From Acidobacteriota bacterium (lineage in GTDB: Bacteria > Acidobacteriota > Terriglobia > Terriglobales > Acidobacteriaceae), in NCBI GenBank assembly GCA_021816455.1, contig JAKAXU010000035.1:1-33705 (forward strand): a DNA stretch of 33,705 bases. The letters are read 5' to 3'. A program made the translations under genes and the position numbers. Positions 6,873 to 14,834 of this stretch are shown here, one piece after another. The notes beneath the pieces are model-generated. The model made no database searches, was not told the origin of the DNA, and saw only the letters and a list, made by a program, of their open reading frames with translations. Within the stretch, counting starts at the first letter, position 1; each line of letters opens with the position of its first letter.

Positions 6873-8185
6873 GCACACCCCCCGACACGCTCGCTCACAA
6901 GACAAACGCCGCGCGCATCGCAATGGAGCGGCACAGCCAGCGTCTGGTCATTGCCTTCATCGCAACCGGCAGCCTCTTCATGCTGCTGCCGGGAACGTTT
7001 CTCGGCGTGTGGAATCTGATCGGCATCTCCCAGCAACGCACGCTGAGCACGCTCTCTCCAGCGTGGCTCCAGGCGCACGGCCAGGCTCAGATCTTCGGCT
7101 GGGTCGGCTCTTTCATTCTTGGCATTGGATTTTATTCTCTGACCAAAATGCAGAGTACGCTTACCTTCCCCGTGCGCGCCGGATGGACTTCCTGGAGCCT
7201 CTGGACGCTGGGAATTGCACTGCGCTGGATTGGCGGCGTTACCGCGTGGCAGTGGAGAGCGCTCCTGCCGCTCTCTGCCGCGCTTCAACTGCTTGCCTTT
7301 CTGCTCTTCTATCGTTCCGTCCGACGGCATCGGCCAACCGACTCAGCCCATCGCATCGACGCATCCATGGCGCTGGTCATCATCGCAACCTCTGCTTTTC
7401 TCGTCGCCCTGATCGTGAATCTTGTTGCGCTGACCCATCTGGCTCTCTACGCTGATTCTCCCGCGCTGCCCCATGTCTTCGATCAGCAGTTTGTCGTGCT
7501 CGCCGTCTGGGGTGTGCTCGTGCCAACCATCTGGGCCTTCAACGCGCGCTGGCTCCCCATCTTTGCCGGATTCAAAAGCCCCAACGGCACGCGTCTCCTG
7601 ATCGCCTACGGACTGAGCGTGGCTGGCGTGCTCGCTGTCTTTTTGCAACGGCTGCCCATCGCCGCTGTTGTATTCTTTTGCGCGGCGCTGTTGGCTATCG
7701 ATGCCCTTCATGTCTGGGTGCCAGCCGCGCAACCGGCAAAACTTCTCCACGTCCACAAAACCTTCCCGCTGTTTATCCGCATCGCTTATGTCTGGCTGCT
7801 GATCTCGTGTGCGTTGGATGCTCTGGCGGTCCTTTACGACCACTCCGGAGGCATCTGGGGAGCCAGCCGTCACGCGCTCACCGTGGGCTTTGTCGCCGGC
7901 ATGGTCTTCGCTATCGGCCAGCGCGTTCTGCCCGCCTTCTGCGGCATGAGGGTGCTGTACAGCGCGCGGCTCATGTTCTGGTCGCTGCTCGCCCTGCATG
8001 TAGGCTGCCTGCTGCGCGTCACCCTCGAACCGCTGGCCTATGAAGGCTACTGGAACTTCGCCTGGAAACTGCTCCCCTACTCGGCATGCATCGAGTTGAC
8101 AGCGGTTGCCCTCTTTGCCTGGAACATCGCAGCAACATTGCTCCAGCCACCCGCACATCTGCAAACGGAAACAAAACCAGCATAA
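6869..8185 (+). CDS. NnrS-like multi-spanning membrane protein
   Basis: The product (438 residues) has about twelve hydrophobic segments and resembles NnrS, a heme- and copper-containing inner membrane protein linked to nitric oxide tolerance. NnrS-like traits are a conserved histidine after the first segment (LQAHGQAQIFGWVGSF) and HALTVGFVAGMVFAIGQRVL near segment ten. Distant likeness to cytochrome oxidase subunit I is possible, but it is too short and lacks the full ligand set. The start overlaps the ric stop by 4 nt. Partnership with ric and a DNR-like regulator strongly supports a role in nitrosative stress. Confidence 0.8.
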   Translation: MSTPPDTLAHKTNAARIAMERHSQRLVIAFIATGSLFMLLPGTFLGVWNLIGISQQRTLSTLSPAWLQAHGQAQIFGWVGSFILGIGFYSLTKMQSTLTFPVRAGWTSWSLWTLGIALRWIGGVTAWQWRALLPLSAALQLLAFLLFYRSVRRHRPTDSAHRIDASMALVIIATSAFLVALIVNLVALTHLALYADSPALPHVFDQQFVVLAVWGVLVPTIWAFNARWLPIFAGFKSPNGTRLLIAYGLSVAGVLAVFLQRLPIAAVVFFCAALLAIDALHVWVPAAQPAKLLHVHKTFPLFIRIAYVWLLISCALDALAVLYDHSGGIWGASRHALTVGFVAGMVFAIGQRVLPAFCGMRVLYSARLMFWSLLALHVGCLLRVTLEPLAYEGYWNFAWKLLPYSACIELTAVALFAWNIAATLLQPPAHLQTETKPA

Positions 8186-8411
8186 GGTAGAATTGCTTCC
8201 GATCCGCCATGGTCCGGAAACAATTCCGCGGCGTGTGTGAGGGAAGTGACCTCGGGCGCGAATCGGGAGTGGATGGAGACGAATTACACTGGGCGGTAAC
8301 GCAAGTCTTGCGGTCGGCGTGCGTAGGGGCGAAGTGAAGGAAGGATGACTTCCGCTATTCCGACTTACCGATACAAACTCTCAACTAGAGGGATAATCTT
8401 CGCCAGAGGTC
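8186..8411 (+). other. intergenic stretch with promoter-like motifs and hairpins
   Basis: GGTAGAAT (8186-8193) directly follows the nnrS stop and matches the -10 motif seen before other genes here. A transcript from about 8200 would contain the palindrome CGCAAG-T-CTTGCG (8300-8312) and the hairpin GGAAG-GATGA-CTTCC (8339-8353). A second -10-like GATAAT (8392-8397) precedes the next gene. It may hold a long leader or a small RNA. No known RNA family was recognised. Confidence 0.35.
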
Positions 8412-9197
8412 ATGATGATGCAAATTGATGATCCAGGTTCAGCACTCGCTGCACTGAATGACTCGGAAGATCGGTCGGAATTTCTACCGCATAAGACATT
8501 GATTGCCACAGGTCTGAGCGCCGCCTTCGGTGCGGTCGCAGCCGCAACAACCGGCGCTGATGCCATATTGTGTACGACTGCCGCAGATTTTCACAATTGC
8601 TGGAAACATCACCGCTTCAGTCGGAGAACGGAGACAGCGAGAGTTCGTTTCATATCTACACGACGAATTCCTTCGCAGAAGCGTTATGCCGGAGATGCTG
8701 GAGGAAAAGCTGAAATCCAGGGACGAGGACTTCCACGAGTTACTCGCGGAAGCAGTGGTTCGAGCGTCGGAAGCGAAATAGCGGAGCGTGTACGTCGAAT
8801 CGCGCATCTCTTAACGGCGTTCATCTTCTCTCCAAACAGTCCTCAAATGGAAGAGGCAAGGGTAATGCTGGAGATCGCAGGGAATCTGTTCGATATGGAC
8901 TCTTTCGTGCTCGGCAGAATGCGCGATGAAATGCACGCCGACATTAAGCGACGACAGGGGCACCCTGAATTGAACGACATCGTGGCGGCGTGGAGAAAAC
9001 TGCGCAACGCTCACAGCGAGTTTCGTGAAGGTACGATCAATTCAAGCTGTGCACGCCTTCAGTCGCACGGTCTCGTAATGCGGGTGGAGCCAGGGACGGG
9101 CCAGTTTGATCTTCAGACTTATGTCTGCTCAATAACTGATTTCGGGATTCGTTTCCATCAGTGGTGGCTCAAAGACCTTAATTGGAGCCTTCTATGA
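8412..9197 (+). pseudogene. unknown helical protein gene, two compensating frameshifts
   Basis: One frame runs unbroken for 261 codons, but its middle (residues about 52-125) is low-quality, His/Arg/Ser-rich sequence. The next frame, about 8570-8778, gives a natural protein segment: FTIAGNITASVGERRQREF, then FHELLAEAVVRASEAK. This joins sensibly to the first-frame start (ATGLSAAFGAVAAATTG) and to the first-frame continuation after 8780 (ERVRRIAHLLTAFIF). I infer one extra base around 8555-8575 and one missing base around 8778-8782. The reconstructed product would have about 260 residues: a Gly/Ala-rich segment, a helical middle and a possible winged-helix end (ARLQSHGLVMRVEPG). No function was recognised. 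Causes could be decay, assembly error or programmed shifting. AGAGG at 8405-8409 precedes three ATGs (8412, 8415, 8418). Confidence 0.6.
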
Positions 9198-9304
9198 GAC
9201 GGCTGTAGCTCGGGTTCACTTTCCTGTGGCGCGAGGCACGGTGCGGCGCCATGCTTTTTTTTCGGTAAACTCAATTCGTCCCTTCCAGGGAAAGGAATCC
9301 ATTC

Positions 9305-10948
9305 ATGAGCCAATTTGACGCCTTCCGACGCAGCTTCCTTCGCACCGGCGCTGCCAGTCTTGCCGCGGCTTCGTTTCCTGCCGCTTCTCTTGCTGTCGCA
9401 GCCAGTTCGCCGCGTGCGACCGCTGAGAAGCTCGGTCAGCAGGGCATCTTCGACGTGCGTCAGTACGGCGCGACAGGCGATGGAAAGACGCTCGATACGC
9501 GAGCCATTCAGGCTGCGATCGATGCCGCTGCGACGGCGGGTGGAGGCGTGGTGCTTTTTCCCGCAGGCAGCTATCTTTCGTTTTCCATCCATCTGAAGAG
9601 CTTCGTCCATCTGCACCTGATGCAGGGCGCGACGCTCATCGCAGCCGACTCACCCCAGCCCGGCCAATCCACCGGCTACAACGGCGGTGTCTATGACGCT
9701 GCTGAGCCGAACACGGCCTGGAACGCTTTTCAGGACTACGGTCATAATCACTGGCACAACTCTTTGATCTGGGCCGAAGAGATTCATGACTTTAGCATCA
9801 CCGGCACGGGCCTCATCTGGGGCAGGGGATTGTCCAACGGGCGCGGCCGCAAAGGCGACGGTGTACCTTTTATCGCCGAGCAACCTGGTGTCGGCAACAA
9901 GGCAATTGCGCTGAAGAACTGTCGTAACCTGCTGCTTCGGGACTTCTCCATCCTCAAAGGCGGCCACTTCGGCATCCTGCTCACCGGCGTCGACAACGTC
10001 ACTATCGACAACCTCAAAATCGACACCGACCGCGACGGCATGGACATCGATTGCTGCCAGAACGTGCGCGTCACCAACTGCACCGTCAACTCACCCTGGG
10101 ACGACGGCATCTGCCCGAAGTCCAGCTACGCGCTTGGCTACGCGCGCCCCACGCGCAACGTCACCATCTCCGACTGCTTCGTCACGGGCTGTTATCAACT
10201 TGGCACCGTGCTGGACGGAAGCTTTCGCAAATACGCTCCCGAAGATCACATTCCACACACCGGGCGCATCAAGTGCGGCACCGAATCCAACGGTGGTTTC
10301 ATCAATATCACCATCGCCAACTGTATCTTCGAGGGCTGCCAGGGCTATGCGCTGGAGTCGGTCGATGGCGCTCTGCTTGAAGACGTCACCATCACCAACA
10401 CCACCATGCGCGATCTCGTCACCGGCCCGCTCTTCCTGCGCCTCGGCTCGCGCTTGCGCGGTCCGGCAGGCAAGACCCAGGTGGGAACACTGCGCCGCAT
10501 TTTAATCAGCAACCTCGTCTGCCATAACGCTCCGGCACGCTTTGGATCGATTTTCACCGGCATTCCCAACGCTTCGATTGAGGATGTCAAGCTCTCCGAT
10601 ATTTATATTGAACCAGCCGGTGGCGTTTCCGGTGTAATTGCGGATCCTCCTGAAGACGAAAATCAGTATCCGGACCCTAACCGCTTCGGCGAAACCCCGT
10701 CATACGGTTTTTACCTGCGCCACTTACGCAACCTTGAAATGAGTCACGTTGAGCTTGCACCGATGCTGCCCGACTCCCGCCCTGCATTTTCGCTGGTATC
10801 GGTGGATCGAGCGGACTTTTTCGGCATCACTGCTCCGCGCGCGCAAGGCAACGTCTTTGCGCTGAACAATGTCACCAACCTGCGCATTGGCTGGAGCCGC
10901 GCAGCCGATGACATCGCGCTGGCAAACGTCACGTCTCGCATCCTATAG
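9305..10948 (+). CDS. secreted GH28-type polysaccharide hydrolase (polygalacturonase-like)
   Basis: This 547-residue protein has a twin-arginine export signal (FRRSFLRTGAASLAAASF, residues 7-24) and a right-handed parallel beta-helix of glycoside hydrolase family 28, which cleaves pectic polysaccharides. The family opening FDVRQYGATGDGKTLDTRAI lies at 49-68. Catalytic acid residues are visible in DRDGMDIDCC (242-251) and the Asp pair 266-267 (WDDGIC), with TGRIKCGTESNGG (about 320-332) downstream. The central motif is DRDGMD instead of the common NTDG, so specificity may differ from true polygalacturonase. The start is supported by AGGGAAAGGA upstream, and TAAACT (9266-9271) could be the -10. 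It appears monocistronic. Confidence 0.9.
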   Translation: MSQFDAFRRSFLRTGAASLAAASFPAASLAVAASSPRATAEKLGQQGIFDVRQYGATGDGKTLDTRAIQAAIDAAATAGGGVVLFPAGSYLSFSIHLKSFVHLHLMQGATLIAADSPQPGQSTGYNGGVYDAAEPNTAWNAFQDYGHNHWHNSLIWAEEIHDFSITGTGLIWGRGLSNGRGRKGDGVPFIAEQPGVGNKAIALKNCRNLLLRDFSILKGGHFGILLTGVDNVTIDNLKIDTDRDGMDIDCCQNVRVTNCTVNSPWDDGICPKSSYALGYARPTRNVTISDCFVTGCYQLGTVLDGSFRKYAPEDHIPHTGRIKCGTESNGGFINITIANCIFEGCQGYALESVDGALLEDVTITNTTMRDLVTGPLFLRLGSRLRGPAGKTQVGTLRRILISNLVCHNAPARFGSIFTGIPNASIEDVKLSDIYIEPAGGVSGVIADPPEDENQYPDPNRFGETPSYGFYLRHLRNLEMSHVELAPMLPDSRPAFSLVSVDRADFFGITAPRAQGNVFALNNVTNLRIGWSRAADDIALANVTSRIL

Positions 10949-10959
10949 GCGTTTTGATC

Positions 10960-11200
10960 CGGCGTTTCGTCCCGGCACCATCACCGCACCGTAACGGGGA
11001 TCTCCACGCTCTGGCGGATCGATCCGGTCAGGCTTGTCGCGGTCACCATTCAGCCTGTCGATGGCCAGCTTATTCTTCTTCATCTGGCAGGCGCGCGTGG
11101 CGTCGCGCTCACTGCACTCGATGGCGCGGCGCAGCCTGTGGGTCAGCCCGTCACGGCAACTCACTCGGGCGATGCATGGACTCCCGCTTAACCGGGTTAC
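10960..11200 (+). pseudogene. decayed glycosidase-like C-terminal fragment
   Basis: No intact gene lies here, but short pieces in different plus-strand frames read like the end of a secreted glycosidase. FDPAFRPGTITA (about 10963-10998) ends at a stop. A second piece (about 10990-11187) includes LVAVTIQPVDGQL, LLHLAGARGVALTALDG and GQPVTATHSGDAWT, and ends at a stop near 11188. The last frame adds NRVTTCIS before a stop at 11214-11216. The strand order VTIQPVDG...VTATHSGDAWT is like the carbohydrate-active enzyme ends I recall, but the family cannot be fixed. I read it as a remnant left by deletion or frameshift. There is no start codon or ribosome site. Confidence 0.35.
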
Positions 11201-11228
11201 CACCTGTATCTCTTAACCATCACGCGAT

Positions 11229-11260
11229 AAAAATCCCACGGCCTCTACAAGGCCGTGGGA
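11229..11260 (-). terminator. Rho-independent terminator of the GH31 gene
   Basis: A perfect 10-bp stem, TCCCACGGCC (11234-11243) pairing with GGCCGTGGGA (11251-11260), encloses a 7-nt loop. On the minus strand it is followed by five T (plus-strand A at 11229-11233). It lies about 55 nt after the GH31 stop. Confidence 0.85.
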
Positions 11261-11314
11261 TATGTCTTTCCTGCTGCGGCTCCATGCGCGCTGCTCTGCA
11301 TGGGGCCGCTACGG

Positions 11315-14155
11315 TCATTCAGCAGCCTGTCCGTCTGCGGCTGCGTTCACCAATACCTCCGCTCGTTTCATGGAATCCAGTCTTGTTTTAACATCGGCTG
11401 CGCTGTCGGGCTTGCGCCAGTTGGAGTGTGCAAACCGCGCTTCCATTGCGTTCATCTGCTGACTGAATCCCGCTCCTACCTTAGCCACCTCATCCCGCGC
11501 CTGAGTTACGCTCTGCGCGAAGGTGGCCATCTCCTTCGCCGCGGTCTCCGGATGATACCCCAGCCTGTCGCCTGTCTGCATCGCGTGAATCAGTGCATCT
11601 GGTGGCTGTGTCACAGGCCAGGTTGCCTGCAGCGCCTCATACGCGCCACGCAGTCGCGTCATCGTCCCGGCGAAACCATCCAGCTTGCGGCGCTGCGCCA
11701 TCAGCGCTGCGCTCCGCTTCACCTCGATGATCACCTTCTGATGCACGCTACGTCGGCTGACAGGGATCGTCGTCGTCAGCGTGTTCCCCGCAAAGCTCCA
11801 GCCGCCTTTGCCCAGTGCGTCCGCCTGTCGAACTGCCACTCCGTCCACCGTCACGCTGCTCGGCGGCCAGTCAGCGGGCAGGCGCAGTTCATAGCCGCGT
11901 TCGGTCAACATCCCCTGGAAGCTACCCTCCACCGGCCCGATCTCTACGCGCAGCGTATTGCCGTCCTGTCTCGCTTTCACCGGCACTTTGGTCCACGCCC
12001 CATATTGATATTCCACTGCTTTTCCGGAGTCCTCATAAACGCGATACTCTGCGCTCTGCCCGGATTGCATCGGCCACACATTCACTATCAGCGGATCGAC
12101 CGGCTTCTCTCCCGTATACAGCATGGGTGGCTCCATCGGAACGATCGAGCCTGCTTTCACAAAGACCGCCGTCTGCTCGATCGAGTAGCTGCGTTCCACG
12201 CTTGTCGGTCCGGTGAAGTGTTTGCCTGTCGCCCACTCCACCCAGTCACCCTCGGGGAGCCAGACCGTTTCTGTTGCCAGCCCTGTAGCCGGATCGCCTG
12301 CTTTCACGATCGGAGCAACCAGCATCTGGTCGCCAAACATATACTCATCCCGATTCGTGTATGCCGCATCTGCATCCGGCCAGTCGTAGTACAGAGGATG
12401 CACGAAGGCTACCCCGGTATCATAGGTGCGTCGAGCCTCCGTATAGATGTAAGGCTGCAAAGCGTAGCGCGTCTGAAAGCTCTTGCGAAGGATCGAGGAG
12501 TATGGCTCTGGATAGGCCCAGATGCGCCGCTCCGACTCCGGATTCTTCGTCGTATGGGTGCGCAGAATAGGACTGAATTCGCCGAACTGCACCCACCGCG
12601 TGTACAGCTCCGGGTCCACAGCTCCGGGCATGTGTCCGCCGATGTCGTGGCTCCAGTATGCATAACCCACATTTGCAGCCGTCGCCGTAAACCACGGTTG
12701 AAACGCCAGCGAATCCCATACGGAGATGGTATCGCCGGAGAATCCGATCTGGTAGCGATGATTTCCCAGACCACCCCAACGGTGAAAGAGCAGCGGACGC
12801 TTGCCTTCGCGTTGCTGATCCGTAAAGTGCACATAGTTCAACCACCATGTCGGATTCACGCCCGGCAGGCTCGTCGTCGGTTCCTGCTGCCAGTCCAGCC
12901 ACCAGAAATCGATCCCTTGCTTTTCCAGCGGATGATGTAGGATGTTCATGTAATTCGTCGCGTACTTCTTGTTCGCAATGTCGAACGGCACATACTTCTT
13001 CGTCGCCGGATCAATTCCCATCGCACGCGCCATTGCCGGATACTGCGTCTCCCATGGTTCCACGCCCGATGCGGGATGCATGTTCAGGCTTGTCTTCAGG
13101 CCGTCGGCGTGCAGCCGGTCCAGAAAATCCTGCGGATACGGAAATAAAACCTTGTTCCACGTATACCCTGTCCATCCCAGTGTGTGCCCGGACTGATCCA
13201 CCTCGCCCATCGCCTTGAGTTGCTGCTCATTGATGTGCCAGTCCATGTCGATCACAAAGACATCGAGCGGCGTATCGTTCTCCCTGAATCCATTTGCAAT
13301 GCGCAGAATCTCCTGATCGCTATAAGCCCAGTAGCGCGACCACCACGTTCCGAAGGCAAATCGCGGAGGCAGCGGAATCCGTCCCGCCACGCGTACAAAA
13401 TCTCCCAGCGCCGCGCGATAGTCGTGGCCGTAGCCGAAAAAATACCAGTCCTGCCGCGCGCCCGCAGGACGCAGCATCACCCACGGCCACGGGCTTTGTT
13501 CCCCCTTCAGAAATCGGAAATCCGCCGAGTCGAAGAGAGGACGCTTCGAGTCGTCCACCAGTGCCCATCCCGTCCGCGAGACCAGTCCCTGCCCGATTGG
13601 CTCGCGCGTCTTGTCGCCGCGCGCACCGTCCAGCGTCCGTGTCGTGCCCATCAGATTTTCCGTGTCCTTCAGTCCCGGCTCCCAGGTCACGGCTTTCCCG
13701 TCTACCATCAGTTGAATCGACAGATTCTGAGCATCGAACTTTCCATCGCCCGATGCCTCCGGATGATAGGTCAACGTCAGCGCCCCGGTCGCAATCCTCA
13801 CGCCCTTGCCATCTTCGATCTGCTGCGTGTGGAACTGCGGCACCGGCATGTGACGATTCAAAAAGACGAACGAAGCATGATCCTCGAACTTCCCATCCGC
13901 CGCCCACTCCATACGGATCAGACGAGAAGTCAGCACGGTAAATCGAGCTTTGCCTACGGTGACCACTGCGCGCGGATCGGCCACCGGATCGGTGATCGTT
14001 GTCTCCGCGCCGGCTTGCCCCGTACGGATGACTTTGCCTGTCATGTGTTGTTGGGTTTGGTTCATGGATTGCGTAGTGGCAGGAGTTTGCGCCAGGCACA
14101 AACTCGCCCCGGCAACCGAGATCAGGACGGCGAGAGAACTCAAGGATTTCAGCAC
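11315..14155 (-). CDS. secreted glycoside hydrolase family 31 protein
   Basis: The 946-residue protein is a GH31 enzyme (alpha-glucosidase/alpha-xylosidase type) with a cleavable signal peptide (LKSLSSLAVLISVAGASLCLA). Order: signal (1-22), N-terminal beta domain (about 55-260), catalytic barrel (about 265-610), beta-sandwich (about 615-810), then about 120 residues of predicted helix not needed for GH31 activity. The nucleophile is probably Asp421 in DFWWLDWQQEP and the acid/base Asp475 in GFSGDTISVW. Start: an upstream ATG (14197) is open, but a GTG at 14155 follows GGAGGA by 4 nt and begins exactly at the signal peptide, so I prefer the GTG. The CYTH gene ends 38 nt upstream on the same strand. 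Substrate could be a xyloglucan or glucan fragment; this is inferred. Confidence 0.9.
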   Translation of the reverse strand: MLKSLSSLAVLISVAGASLCLAQTPATTQSMNQTQQHMTGKVIRTGQAGAETTITDPVADPRAVVTVGKARFTVLTSRLIRMEWAADGKFEDHASFVFLNRHMPVPQFHTQQIEDGKGVRIATGALTLTYHPEASGDGKFDAQNLSIQLMVDGKAVTWEPGLKDTENLMGTTRTLDGARGDKTREPIGQGLVSRTGWALVDDSKRPLFDSADFRFLKGEQSPWPWVMLRPAGARQDWYFFGYGHDYRAALGDFVRVAGRIPLPPRFAFGTWWSRYWAYSDQEILRIANGFRENDTPLDVFVIDMDWHINEQQLKAMGEVDQSGHTLGWTGYTWNKVLFPYPQDFLDRLHADGLKTSLNMHPASGVEPWETQYPAMARAMGIDPATKKYVPFDIANKKYATNYMNILHHPLEKQGIDFWWLDWQQEPTTSLPGVNPTWWLNYVHFTDQQREGKRPLLFHRWGGLGNHRYQIGFSGDTISVWDSLAFQPWFTATAANVGYAYWSHDIGGHMPGAVDPELYTRWVQFGEFSPILRTHTTKNPESERRIWAYPEPYSSILRKSFQTRYALQPYIYTEARRTYDTGVAFVHPLYYDWPDADAAYTNRDEYMFGDQMLVAPIVKAGDPATGLATETVWLPEGDWVEWATGKHFTGPTSVERSYSIEQTAVFVKAGSIVPMEPPMLYTGEKPVDPLIVNVWPMQSGQSAEYRVYEDSGKAVEYQYGAWTKVPVKARQDGNTLRVEIGPVEGSFQGMLTERGYELRLPADWPPSSVTVDGVAVRQADALGKGGWSFAGNTLTTTIPVSRRSVHQKVIIEVKRSAALMAQRRKLDGFAGTMTRLRGAYEALQATWPVTQPPDALIHAMQTGDRLGYHPETAAKEMATFAQSVTQARDEVAKVGAGFSQQMNAMEARFAHSNWRKPDSAADVKTRLDSMKRAEVLVNAAADGQAAE

Positions 14156-14193
14156 AGCTTCCTCCGTAGATAGATCTACAGAGAAAAACCATA

Positions 14194-14784
14194 TCATTGC
14201 AAGCTTGCGTCCGCCCTCTGCACAGCCTCAAATGTCAAATCCGTCACCGCCGTGCCCATCCGCTCGCGCCAGATGTCAAAGAGCCGCCCGTAGCTCAGAG
14301 TCATTCTTGCCTCATCGGGAACGCCAAGCGCCGCCGCCGCGGAGTCGATCCACTCCGGCGAGCCTTCCAGTTCGGCGAAGACGCCGATAGGCGTCTCATC
14401 CACCACGCAGTGCCCGCGTCCGTCAGAAAACTCCGTGCGCCACTTCTCATATCGGAAGGCCGGCTCCAGACCCGCCGCGCGCAGAATCTCCGCGATGGCC
14501 TGGCCATCGGCAACCTCGGTTTCCGTCTCCACGCGATGCTTGTGTCTGTCTTCGCCAATGCCCGACGGCGGCACGCATTTGTGCGTTACGATCGTCCGCC
14601 CGGCATAACTGCGAATCCGCACCAGCTCCCTCCTTGCACGCAGCGTCCGCCCCGCCGTATCGAAGAGCACATTGCTTTCAAAGCTCCTTGGCGTCGTCAC
14701 TTCAAAGCCCAATGCAAGCAGTCGCGCCTCCAGCCGGGCCTGCTCCGTCACAGCAAATTTAATCTCTGTCTCGATGCCCACCAT
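14194..14784 (-). CDS. CYTH domain protein (CyaB/thiamine triphosphatase-like)
   Basis: This 196-residue cytosolic protein is a CYTH-fold enzyme, a tunnel-shaped phosphohydrolase or cyclase acting on triphosphate groups. The hallmark ETEIKF (5-10) gives the ExExK signature. Basic and acidic tunnel residues follow in RARRELVRIRSY and THKCVPP, then HRVETETEV, FRYEKWRTEF and VDETPIGVFAELEG. The length fits a class IV adenylate cyclase/CyaB-type member, but whether it cleaves thiamine triphosphate, tripolyphosphate or makes cAMP cannot be told. The ATG is preceded by TATACT (14793-14798) 8 nt away and no Shine-Dalgarno. It diverges from sua5. Confidence 0.9.
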   Translation of the reverse strand: MVGIETEIKFAVTEQARLEARLLALGFEVTTPRSFESNVLFDTAGRTLRARRELVRIRSYAGRTIVTHKCVPPSGIGEDRHKHRVETETEVADGQAIAEILRAAGLEPAFRYEKWRTEFSDGRGHCVVDETPIGVFAELEGSPEWIDSAAAALGVPDEARMTLSYGRLFDIWRERMGTAVTDLTFEAVQRADASLQ

Positions 14785-14792
14785 TGCAGCCG

Positions 14793-14828
14793 AGTATACG
14801 GGATTTCGCCCCGCGTCGAGTAGATAAT
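14793..14828. promoter_or_regulatory. divergent start-proximal promoters of CYTH gene and sua5
   Basis: On the minus strand TATACT (14793-14798) ends 8 nt before the CYTH ATG. On the plus strand GATAAT (14823-14828) ends 6 nt before the sua5 ATG. Neither gene has a Shine-Dalgarno. The whole divergent interval is 50 bp, leaving little room for long leaders. No clear -35 boxes are seen. Confidence 0.45.
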
Positions 14829-14834
14829 ATATCT

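Noticed and set aside
8530..8781. An independent small gene with a GTG start
   Set aside because: Its protein segment completes the surrounding gene, so a frameshifted single gene explains it better.
10943..11203. An 86-codon minus-strand frame between GH28 and GH31
   Set aside because: Charged, low-quality translation overlapping the GH28 end; the plus-strand remnant is more protein-like.
11255..12940. A 561-codon plus-strand frame opposite the GH31 gene
   Set aside because: It is antisense to a clear GH31 catalytic domain, has shadow-like composition and crosses the terminator.
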